Assembly (NCBI GenBank): GCA_031421855.1
Contig: JANOPN010000079.1
Span: 1 to 14,453 of the forward strand
DNA: 14,453 nt
Source of the DNA: JAAFHN01 sp031421855
GTDB taxonomy: Bacteria; Pseudomonadota; Gammaproteobacteria; Burkholderiales; Burkholderiaceae_C
Direction of reading: 5' to 3'
In this document: in pieces, positions 7,690-14,453 of the stretch
How the letters are laid out: every line of letters begins with the position of its first letter
Numbering within the stretch: the first letter of the stretch is position 1
Translations under genes and position numbers: made by a program
The notes under the pieces: model-generated
Told to the model about the DNA's origin: nothing
The model's database searches: none
What the model saw: only the letters and a program-made list of their open reading frames with translations

Positions 7690-10325
7690 AGATATCTGTA
7701 CCAGTGAACCCCCGCAATTCGATGACCTCCATGAATATCGTTCGCGCACCGCATTTGTCGACCGGTGCAACGGTGGTACCCATTGCGCTGGCGGTGATGC
7801 TGCTGTGCGGCTGTGCGACTGCACCCAGCAACCCCCTGAATTTGGGCTGGTACGCTGGAGTCGTGCGAACCGAAGGTGTGGCCAGCGCTGCTAATGCCGC
7901 CGCCGCGTCTGTGGCCCAGTCTGGGGCTGTAGCGCTCGACTCGGCCAGCGTTCGCCTGCAAGACGGGCAAGTGAGTGCGGCCCCAGTCGCCAGCCCTTCG
8001 ACTTTGGTGACGGCTACCACACCTGCAATGCCGATGCGAGGTCAGAGCAACACACGCGAGGTAGAGGCTGAGAAAGACAAACCCGCGAATGCCGTTGGTG
8101 ACAACATCACGGTGAATTTTGACCAGCTGAGCTTGCCGGCTTTTATTCAAACGGTTTACGGCGCTATTCTCAAGCGCCCATTGTCAGTCGACCCTGCGGT
8201 TGCCGCTCGCACCGATTTGGTTACTTTTCGTGCTGTCAAACCGATGAATGCGGCTGAGCTTTCTCGCTTTTCACGCCAACTGCTCAAAAGCTACGGCGTT
8301 ACCGTGCAGGATTTTGACGGCTTGGTTAGGTTCAGCCCGGACAGCGCCAGCACCGCTTACTCGCCGCAAGTTCGTCGGGGACGAGCCCAGCCGGACGTGC
8401 CCGCGCAATTGCGACCGATTTTTCATTTGCTTGAGCTGGAGGTTGTTCGCACCGCTGAAATCAGTGGCTGGCTGCGCACCATGTTTGGCGCCAAAATCCA
8501 AGTTACCGACGATAACTATCGATGGGCGGTGATGATTTCCGGTCAGCCTGACGATGTCGCTGCTGCGCTTGAGGTCGCGCAATTGCTGGATCAAACCAAC
8601 CTTCGTGGGTCGCGGTCACTGCGTTTAACGCCCGCCAATTGGCCGGCCGAAGAATTTTCTAAGCGTTTAAGTGACGTGATGACTGCGCAGGGCTTCAACA
8701 CCTCGCTGCGCGGCGGCGAGCCCGCGTCGCTCATGATCATGCCGGTTCAGCCGCTGAATGCGGTGTTTTTGTTTTCTGCCTCTGACGACGTTCTGCAGCA
8801 CGCGGTTAAATGGGCGCAAGAGCTTGACAAAACCGTCAACACGCCGGCATCTGGCGGCTTGTTCAGCTACAACGTCAAGCACACTGACGCTTCGAGCTTG
8901 GCGCGCTTGTTCGGTGATTTGCTCGGTGCCGCAGCCGTGAGCGGGCAAACCAACGCAGGTGGCACAAGCGGCGGTGGCATTGTGGGCAATGCCTCGGCAC
9001 AAGCTGCTCGGCCGGCGACCAGCTTGACGACTCCCGGCGGCGTGCGCATTGTGGTCAACCCGGCCACCAACAGCTTGATTATTCAAGGGGGTAAACCTGA
9101 AGAGTACCGACAGTGGACTCAGCTTTTGTCTGAGTTCGACCGGCCGACTCGCTCGGCTTTGATTGAGGTCGTGGTTGCTGAGCTGACTTTGTCAAACAAT
9201 GCAACGTTTGGCATTGAGTGGGCGCTGCAAGATCTGTTGCGCCGCAACGGTAGCGTCTCTGGCGGCACATTGGGCGGTTTGGAAGTGGCCACCCAGGGCG
9301 GGTTGTCACTTTTGTTTCGCGACAGCGCCCGACAAGCGCGTGGACTGATCAACGCGCTGGCCACTGACAGCAACGCGCGTATTTTGAGCAGCCCGAAAAT
9401 CGTTGCCAAGAACGGCGAAACCGCGAGCATTCAAGTCGGCCAAGAAGTGCCCGTGATCACCAGCCAACAAAGCGGGGGAGGCGGCTCAAACGTGGCGTTT
9501 GGCGGTAGTTCGGTGAGCAGCGGTATTCTGCAATCTATTCAATATCGCAGCACAGGTGTGATATTAAAGGTTAAGCCGGTGATTCACTCCAATAACCGCC
9601 TAGATTTAGAAATTTCGCAAGAGGTCAGTGGGGCTGCGTCAACTCAAACAGGTGTGAGTTCATCGCCCACGATATCTAGCCGTCGAGTTGAGACCAAGCT
9701 CAGCATGCGTGATGGCTCGACTGTTTTGCTGGCTGGTTTAATATCCGACTCCAAGAGTGGCGCCGAATCGGGCGTGCCTTTGGCCAAAGACGTGCCGATT
9801 CTGGGCAACTTGTTCAAGTCTCAAAAACAGTCAGGCAACCGCACTGAGTTGGTAATCTTGATCACCAGCTACATCATCAACGACGACATCGACGCCGAAG
9901 CGATCACCGACGCATTTCGCGGCAGCTTGGGCTCATGGGCTAAAGATAGCTTGCCGCTGGCGCGTTTACCTGGAGCTGCACTGCGTAGCGGTCAGGCTGG
10001 CCTAGGTATTTCGTCGATCAGCGCGCCAGCGTCTGTTGCTGCTTCCGCGGATACTGCGGCTGCGTTGATGGTTTCGCCTACGGTCGCACCCCTGCTCATC
10101 CGCACGCGGGTGGAGCCCGGCGCGCCCTTGATATCCACCGGCGGCGGCCTCGGATCAGCAGGCGCTTCGCCTGCTGGTGCTGCAGCTGGTGCTTTGCCTG
10201 CTCGCCCCCCAGCTGGCCCGGCGGCAGCTGGGGTCAATGGTCGCTCAACTGAGCCTCGAATCGTGACCGATCCAGACTTGCTCAAAGAACTTGAGGCGAT
10301 GCGCATCAAGAGTCTTGGCAAATGA
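7686..10325 (+). CDS. gspD: Type II secretion outer-membrane secretin GspD (probable lipoprotein)
   Basis: Forms the outer-membrane channel for folded exoproteins. Order: signal peptide with a lipobox-like end LCGC (Cys43); Ala/Ser-rich linker ~45-135; N0 from ~138 (NITVNFDQLSLPAFIQTVYG); N1 ~245-302; N2 ~310-382; N3 ~392-487 with a Gly-rich insert at ~420-436; secretin domain ~488-735 with VGQEVPVITSQ (584-593) and the signature VPLAKDVPILGNLFKS (697-712). A lipidated secretin could reach the outer membrane without a separate pilotin, as described for Xanthomonas XpsD. The last ~125 residues are an Ala/Gly/Pro-rich tail ending in a charged helix-like stretch. 879 residues is long for GspD. 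ATG 7686 overlaps the gspC stop; ATG 7731 (residue 16) would give a more ordinary signal length. The stop overlaps gspE. Confidence 0.97.
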   Translation: MKISVPVNPRNSMTSMNIVRAPHLSTGATVVPIALAVMLLCGCATAPSNPLNLGWYAGVVRTEGVASAANAAAASVAQSGAVALDSASVRLQDGQVSAAPVASPSTLVTATTPAMPMRGQSNTREVEAEKDKPANAVGDNITVNFDQLSLPAFIQTVYGAILKRPLSVDPAVAARTDLVTFRAVKPMNAAELSRFSRQLLKSYGVTVQDFDGLVRFSPDSASTAYSPQVRRGRAQPDVPAQLRPIFHLLELEVVRTAEISGWLRTMFGAKIQVTDDNYRWAVMISGQPDDVAAALEVAQLLDQTNLRGSRSLRLTPANWPAEEFSKRLSDVMTAQGFNTSLRGGEPASLMIMPVQPLNAVFLFSASDDVLQHAVKWAQELDKTVNTPASGGLFSYNVKHTDASSLARLFGDLLGAAAVSGQTNAGGTSGGGIVGNASAQAARPATSLTTPGGVRIVVNPATNSLIIQGGKPEEYRQWTQLLSEFDRPTRSALIEVVVAELTLSNNATFGIEWALQDLLRRNGSVSGGTLGGLEVATQGGLSLLFRDSARQARGLINALATDSNARILSSPKIVAKNGETASIQVGQEVPVITSQQSGGGGSNVAFGGSSVSSGILQSIQYRSTGVILKVKPVIHSNNRLDLEISQEVSGAASTQTGVSSSPTISSRRVETKLSMRDGSTVLLAGLISDSKSGAESGVPLAKDVPILGNLFKSQKQSGNRTELVILITSYIINDDIDAEAITDAFRGSLGSWAKDSLPLARLPGAALRSGQAGLGISSISAPASVAASADTAAALMVSPTVAPLLIRTRVEPGAPLISTGGGLGSAGASPAGAAAGALPARPPAGPAAAGVNGRSTEPRIVTDPDLLKELEAMRIKSLGK

Positions 10326-12088
10326 ATGTCAGCCAAGGCTTTGTCGCTAATGTGGGCCGGTTCTTGGGATTTGCGCACGCATTGCACGCGCTGTTGAAGC
10401 TTCAAGGTGTATCCGAGCGCGATTTGAGCGACGCAGCAGGGCTCGCGTCTCAGGGTCACGGCGTGTTGGCATCGGTCATGCGAACGGGCGGCATCAATGA
10501 TGCGGAGTTGTATCGGTGCGCGGCCTTGCTGGTCAAGGGGCAATGTCTTTCATCCGCCGCCTGTGACGCGCTCATGGTCAGCGCTGAGCCTGGCGCTTTG
10601 GCGGCCGGCTTGTCGCTCAAATGGTGCCGTGCGCAGCGATTGATTGTGTGGATCCAAGCCGGTATCGTGCATGTGTTGATGGCTGACTGGCCAACGACAG
10701 CGCAGCATGATTTGGTGTGCCAATTTGGTGATTTTGAGCTGGCGCAGCTCTACTTTGCGCCAGCGCAATGGTTTGATCACCGCCAGTCGGCATCAATCGG
10801 TGTTGAAGCGCGGTCGGGCACATCGGTGGAACAGCTGCGGCTGTTGTCTGAAGAGGGGCCTGTGATCGAGCTCGTCAACCAGATTTTGAGTCAAGGCGCG
10901 ATGTTGCGTGCCTCCGACATCCACTTGGAGGCTCGCGAGCACAACTTTTTGGTTCGGTTTCGGGTTGACGGCAACATGGGTCCGCCAAGCTTGTACGCAC
11001 GTAGTTTGTTCGATGCCTCCGTGGTGCGTATCAAAATACTAAGCGGCTTGGATATTGCTGAGCGCCGACTTCCGCAGGACGGGCGCATACAGGTGCGGCT
11101 CAACGGTGACGATTTTGACATTCGGGTGTCGGTGTTGCCCGCGAGCTTTGGCGAGGGTATCGCCCTGCGTTTGCTGCGCAGTAAGCGGCAGTTGTTTTCA
11201 ATGATTGACTTGGGCATGCAAGCGCAAGATGAGGCGTTTTTCTCGTCACTGTTGCATCTGCCCAATGGCATTGTTTTGGTTACTGGGCCAACAGGGTCAG
11301 GCAAAAGCACGACGCTGTACACCGGTTTGTCACTGGTGAACGACGGCAAACGCAAAATCATCACGGTTGAAGACCCAGTTGAATACCGCATTGAGGGCAT
11401 CACGCAAATACAGGCCAACGCTAGCATTGGGCTTGACTTTGCCAGCAGTTTGCGAGGTATTTTGCGCCATGACCCCGATGTGATTTTGATTGGCGAGATT
11501 CGCGACCGCGAAACGGCTGAGATTGCCGTACAGGCAGCGCTCACTGGGCATTTGGTGTTGTCGACGCTGCACACCAACAGCGCGATTGGCTCGATTACGC
11601 GCTTGATTGACATGGGCGTGGAGCCGTTTTTGTTGTCGGCTACCGTGCGTGCCCTGCTAGCCCAGCGCCTGGTCCGCATGCTGTGCCAATCGTGCCGGGT
11701 TGAATCGAACGTGCCCCCAGCGTTGAAATCAGCCTGGGCGCAAGCGGGGCTTGCAGCCGATGACTTGAACCCACTGGTTTACTTACCCGCACCGGGTGGT
11801 TGCCAACACTGCGGGCACACTGGGTATTTTGGTCGGTTGGCGCTTTACGAGTTTGCGGCCATGAACGAGCCCGTTCGCGCTGCGCTGCGTGAGCACAAGT
11901 TCGCTGAAGGACAGCTTAAAGAGTTGTCGCGTGAGACCCCCATAGCTCGAGTGCTGGGCGATGGCGATCAGTCAAACGCGACCACAGGCAGCCTGCGCTT
12001 GCAATCTATGCTGCAAGACGGTTTGATCAAATGCAACGCGGGTTTGACGAGCCTTGACGAGGTGCTATCGGTTATCGAACAAGTTTAG
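10322..12088 (+). CDS. gspE: Type II secretion traffic ATPase GspE
   Basis: Cytoplasmic hexameric ATPase that powers pseudopilus assembly. Residues 1-165 are a diverged N1E-type domain; the N2E/CTE core begins at ~173 (EEGPVIELVNQIL, then ASDIHLE). Seen motifs: Walker A GPTGSGKST (322-330, Lys328), Asp box ITVEDPVEY (347-355), Walker B region DVILIGEIRD (386-395, Glu392), His box STLHTN (414-419). Four cysteines at 455, 458, 494 and 497 (CQSC...CQHC) form the zinc module typical of GspE and PilB. A stretch of about 20 residues at ~541-562 interrupts the C-terminal region where other members run straight into the MxxDGxxK segment. Last gene of the cluster, which is unusual: gspE commonly precedes gspF. 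A GspE rather than PilB call rests on the operon. Confidence 0.98.
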   Translation: MNVSQGFVANVGRFLGFAHALHALLKLQGVSERDLSDAAGLASQGHGVLASVMRTGGINDAELYRCAALLVKGQCLSSAACDALMVSAEPGALAAGLSLKWCRAQRLIVWIQAGIVHVLMADWPTTAQHDLVCQFGDFELAQLYFAPAQWFDHRQSASIGVEARSGTSVEQLRLLSEEGPVIELVNQILSQGAMLRASDIHLEAREHNFLVRFRVDGNMGPPSLYARSLFDASVVRIKILSGLDIAERRLPQDGRIQVRLNGDDFDIRVSVLPASFGEGIALRLLRSKRQLFSMIDLGMQAQDEAFFSSLLHLPNGIVLVTGPTGSGKSTTLYTGLSLVNDGKRKIITVEDPVEYRIEGITQIQANASIGLDFASSLRGILRHDPDVILIGEIRDRETAEIAVQAALTGHLVLSTLHTNSAIGSITRLIDMGVEPFLLSATVRALLAQRLVRMLCQSCRVESNVPPALKSAWAQAGLAADDLNPLVYLPAPGGCQHCGHTGYFGRLALYEFAAMNEPVRAALREHKFAEGQLKELSRETPIARVLGDGDQSNATTGSLRLQSMLQDGLIKCNAGLTSLDEVLSVIEQV

Positions 12089-12093
12089 CGGTC

Positions 12094-12600
12094 TCAATGC
12101 GACGCGGGGCGAGTGGCTCGTCCGAGCTTGATTTCGGTCTCAGCTGCAGCGAGAGTGCCGATACTGGTGACTACCAGCGCCAAAAGTCGGGTTGAGCGCT
12201 CGAACCGCATCGGGACCGACCATTCGGACACCATCCGAGGGCTGAGCTTGACGACAAATAATGGGGCCTCGGCGCCGTCAAACTTGTTGCCAACTACCGA
12301 GCGATCAACCGGCCGCGCAAACAGTGCAATCGCCTGAGGCGCTTCACCTGCGTATTTGACTCGCACAACCAGCTGTCCGGCCAGCGCAACACTAGGAGCA
12401 ACCAGCTCGATATCACTGCTGTAACGCACGTCTTGCCCAGCTGCCAAACTGGTTTTGAATGCGCCTAGGGTCTCGACTGGCGCAAACACGGCCAAACCAT
12501 CGCTCACCAAGCTGCTTTGCGGGCTTTGGGCACACGCGTGGGTTAACGCCAGGCTCAACGGCATGCCTTGGATCAGGTGGCGGCGTCGGATGGTAGGCAT
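12094..12600 (-). CDS. Exported SoxY-like domain protein lacking the carrier cysteine
   Basis: A 168-residue protein with an N-terminal export signal, RRRHLIQG followed by a hydrophobic stretch ending ACA (residues 5-24), which looks like a Tat-type signal and fits SoxY. The mature part resembles the SoxY sandwich: DIELVAPSVALAGQLVVRVK at 63-82, IALFARP at 91-97, and the last strand AAAETEIKLG at 151-160. In SoxY the last strand leads into GGCGG, whose cysteine carries thiosulfate intermediates. Here it ends GRATRPASH, so the swinging-arm cysteine is absent; the only Cys is inside the signal. A classical sulfur-carrier role is therefore unlikely; it may bind another partner. ATG 12600 is chosen over TTG 12621 (7 residues longer) because it gives a normal signal and has GAGATCA nearby. 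It converges on gspE, 5 bases apart. Confidence 0.6.
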   Translation of the reverse strand: MPTIRRRHLIQGMPLSLALTHACAQSPQSSLVSDGLAVFAPVETLGAFKTSLAAGQDVRYSSDIELVAPSVALAGQLVVRVKYAGEAPQAIALFARPVDRSVVGNKFDGAEAPLFVVKLSPRMVSEWSVPMRFERSTRLLALVVTSIGTLAAAETEIKLGRATRPASH

Positions 12601-12670
12601 GTGTGGTGATCTCAACAACAAATTTCACTAACGAAGCATACTGGCAAAATATACAAAGCCGGGAGGCAAC

Positions 12671-12696
12671 AAAAAAGGGGCCGAAGCCCCTTTTTT
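12671..12696 (-). terminator. Intrinsic terminator with UUCG tetraloop
   Basis: A perfect 11-base inverted repeat, AAAAAAGGGGC and its complement, surrounds a 4-base loop. Read on the minus strand the loop is TTCG closed by a C-G pair, the very stable UUCG tetraloop, and the stem is followed by six T. It lies 17 bases past the stop of the 574-residue protein and ends that transcript. Because A-tracts flank both sides it could also act on + strand transcription, with a less favourable CGAA loop. Confidence 0.93.
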
Positions 12697-12713
12697 GATG
12701 GTGAAACCCACAA

Positions 12714-14438
12714 TTACTTGCGTGAATCTTCCGTGACTGCAGCTGCAGTTGCTGCGGTACCAGGTTGCTCGTCGCCCTGCGCACCAGAAGCTTCAACGAA
12801 GTTCTTGGTGGCTGGGTTCAACAACCAGTTCTGCGCACGGATTGACGAGGTTGGGGAGGTCAAACGCAAGCGATAGTTTTGGCCATCAGCAGCGGAGTAG
12901 GCAGCTGAAGCTGAACCCGTCAACGCGGTCTCGATCTCATCGGTGTCCATGAACTTGTATGCACGTGGAGCCAAGGTGATCAGCGTCTTGCCAGCAAGCA
13001 CAGTGCCTGCGGAGGTGATGACTTGACCAGTAACGACTGCGGTTTGCGATTCGTCCGTATTGATGATACGAACGAAACTGCGCCAGCCTTCGGTGTACGC
13101 TGGGCTGGTTTTCGCTACGACGTTACGCAGATCCATCTGTACGCCGTTTTGACGCAGGTTGTACAGGTTGGCACCGCAAACAGGTGAGCCGCTCTCAGCC
13201 GTGTGGGTCACGTTTGACACGGTTGGGTCAAGCGCGAACTGTGATGGAGGAATCACTGAGCTAGCAACTGTGACGTCGCGCTTGTAGCAAACATACGCGG
13301 TTGGCGTGGCCGTTGGAAAACCGGCGGCGGTGATCTGCAGTCCAGTAAACGTTGCTGAGCTTGCCGTGAAGTTGGTTGCAAGCGCACCGGCAACTGGAGC
13401 CACGTTGGTCGCAACGGCTGCTGGAACACCAGTAGCAACGTCGATTGCGTCCAAACAGCTTGCCATCGTCGACATGTACACAAAACCAGCGGTATTGAAT
13501 GCGCCAGTGACGCGCAGGTTCAGCTTGTTCACCGACACATTACCCAATGCTGGGGTTGCGCCACCAACGGCGGCAAAGCCTGTTGCCACGGTGTAGTTGC
13601 CGGTTGCACCAACTGCTGCATCTTTGAAGGTGCCACGGTCGGTGAAGCGGATGCGAGCGATCGCGACTTCGTTCACGTTGGCTGCGGTACCACCGAGATC
13701 TGCGTCGTTGGTGAAGAAACGGCCCAATGATGGGTTCGTGACATCAATGCGTGAGGTCTCGAGTGCACCAGCGGTTGCAGCATTCACTGCCAGGCCGCTT
13801 GAGCTGCGCAGGTACGTGTTTTGCTGCACGAAGTTGATTGCGCTACCAGCTGCAGTCTCAGGCGTGTTGGCGGCCAGTGCGTCATACATGTTCACACGCA
13901 AGATCGTGTTGGCATCAGCGGGAGTACAGCTGTTGGCTGGCGCAACCATGGCGGCGGTGCCGACCACGCTTGGAGGTGCAAGGGTGGTGCCGATGACGAC
14001 ATTGGAGCCGACTGGGAAGGTGTAGTTGGCGGCTGGGGTTGCACCAACGAAACCAGCCAGACCACCGGCAACCATGTTGAAGCGCAAACGCAGAACCTTG
14101 TCGCCACCACCGGTGGGGTACGAGATTGACGTGGCTTTCAAAGAGAAAACGCCGTCTTGGCTGACGATGTAGAAGGTGTTACCAGCAACACCAGCTGGAT
14201 ACAGAACTTTGTCCCACAGGGCATTGTCAAGTTCGAAGTCGAAGTCGAACACGGGTGATGATGACACGCTGATTGGCGCGGCCAAAGCGTACGAGAACAC
14301 GGGGGCAGTCAGCGCGGTACCGGACACGATGGTCTCAGCTGCGTACTGAATTGGCGTGACTTGCAGAGTACCTGCGCCAGCCAAGCCGGTCGCGAGCAAA
14401 CCGGCAGCTGCCAATGTTGCGAGTTTGAATTGCTTCAT
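12714..14438 (-). CDS. Large secreted protein of unknown function, possible surface-layer or T2SS client
   Basis: A 574-residue protein with a clear Sec signal peptide, MKQFKLATLAAAGLLATGLA then GA, with an Ala-x-Ala site after about residue 22. The mature chain is rich in Ala, Thr, Val, Gly and Asn, poor in Lys, and contains only four cysteines (near 170, 327, 383 and 420). I see no catalytic motif, membrane anchor or LPXTG/autotransporter signal. A segment near ~450-545 (SFVRIINTDESQTAVVTGQV ... APRAYKFMDTDEIETAL ... RAQNWLLNPATKNF) has the beta-sandwich strand pattern of bacterial cell-surface proteins in which an immunoglobulin-like or bounded-repeat domain ends with an aQxxLxNPxT stretch. 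Such composition is common in surface-layer-like exoproteins, but the family is not recognised. ATG 14438 has AAGG nine bases upstream. The gene has its own strong terminator; no promoter is in the window. Confidence 0.88.
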   Translation of the reverse strand: MKQFKLATLAAAGLLATGLAGAGTLQVTPIQYAAETIVSGTALTAPVFSYALAAPISVSSSPVFDFDFELDNALWDKVLYPAGVAGNTFYIVSQDGVFSLKATSISYPTGGGDKVLRLRFNMVAGGLAGFVGATPAANYTFPVGSNVVIGTTLAPPSVVGTAAMVAPANSCTPADANTILRVNMYDALAANTPETAAGSAINFVQQNTYLRSSSGLAVNAATAGALETSRIDVTNPSLGRFFTNDADLGGTAANVNEVAIARIRFTDRGTFKDAAVGATGNYTVATGFAAVGGATPALGNVSVNKLNLRVTGAFNTAGFVYMSTMASCLDAIDVATGVPAAVATNVAPVAGALATNFTASSATFTGLQITAAGFPTATPTAYVCYKRDVTVASSVIPPSQFALDPTVSNVTHTAESGSPVCGANLYNLRQNGVQMDLRNVVAKTSPAYTEGWRSFVRIINTDESQTAVVTGQVITSAGTVLAGKTLITLAPRAYKFMDTDEIETALTGSASAAYSAADGQNYRLRLTSPTSSIRAQNWLLNPATKNFVEASGAQGDEQPGTAATAAAVTEDSRK

Positions 14439-14447
14439 TCCAAATTA

Positions 14448-14451
14448 CCTT
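14448..14451 (-). promoter_or_regulatory. Ribosome binding site of the large secreted protein
   Basis: AAGG on the minus strand lies nine bases before ATG 14438. The promoter would lie beyond the right edge. Confidence 0.6.
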
Positions 14452-14453
14452 TT

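Noticed and set aside
10140..10245. Repeated GCTGGTGCT/GCAGCTGG-like units in the gspD tail
   Set aside because: Explained by Ala/Gly/Pro codons of a low-complexity tail; units are not regular enough to be a true tandem repeat.
9992..10543. 183-codon minus-strand frame over the gspD tail
   Set aside because: Its length reflects the Ala/Gly/Pro low-complexity tail of gspD read backwards; no motif seen.
10891..11679. 262-codon open frame antisense to gspE
   Set aside because: It lies wholly opposite the conserved catalytic core of gspE, its translation is Ser/Arg-rich without recognisable motifs, and such antisense frames are common in GC-rich coding sequence.
12109..12123. Small hairpin CGAG-TGG-CTCG just after gspE
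   Set aside because: The stem is short and no T-tract follows; it lies inside the SoxY-like coding sequence, so it is not a convincing terminator.
12622..12670. TATATT and TTTGCC as a promoter for the SoxY-like gene
   Set aside because: Neither pairs with a second box at an acceptable spacing, so no promoter was called although one is likely nearby.

Overview
The window looks like the chromosome of a Gram-negative proteobacterium, most likely a betaproteobacterium of the Burkholderiales type. That placement is an inference from moderately high GC, Ala-rich proteins and the style of the genes; no marker gene fixes it. The central feature is a compact, complete-looking type II secretion (T2SS, general secretion pathway) cluster on the + strand, from about 1304 to 12088.

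Layout. (1) Positions 1-1163, minus strand: the N-terminal part of a large glycosyltransferase whose 3' end lies beyond the left edge. It diverges from the T2SS cluster. (2) Positions 1304-12088, plus strand: gspF-G-H-I-J-K-L-M-C-D-E. These eleven genes are tightly packed; most junctions are 4-base stop/start overlaps (TTGA, GTGA or ATGA), which points to one polycistronic mRNA with translational coupling. (3) Positions 12094-12600, minus strand: a small exported protein with a SoxY-like domain but without the SoxY carrier cysteine. It converges on gspE with 5 bases between the stops. (4) Positions 12714-14438, minus strand: a 574-residue, Ala/Thr/Val-rich secreted protein with a Sec signal peptide. 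It is followed by a strong UUCG-loop terminator that also carries a poly-A/poly-T tract on both sides.

How the genes work together. GspE (cytoplasmic ATPase) and GspF (inner-membrane platform) with GspL and GspM drive assembly of a pseudopilus from GspG (major) and GspH, I, J and K (tip). GspC links this inner-membrane machine to the GspD outer-membrane secretin, which here carries a probable lipobox. No prepilin peptidase (gspO/pilD) or gspN/gspS is in the window; the peptidase is presumably shared with a type IV pilus locus elsewhere. The order F...M-C-D-E resembles the Xanthomonas xps order (E-F-...-M-N-D) with E moved to the end. The large secreted protein at the right is a possible T2SS or surface-layer client, but that link is only positional.

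No RNA genes, insertion sequences, CRISPR arrays or phage genes were seen. No gene-free stretch exceeds 300 bases. The most unusual points are the SoxY-like protein lacking its functional cysteine, the PDZ-less short GspC, the secretin's long Ala/Gly/Pro tail, the permuted gene order, and the uncharacterised large secreted protein.
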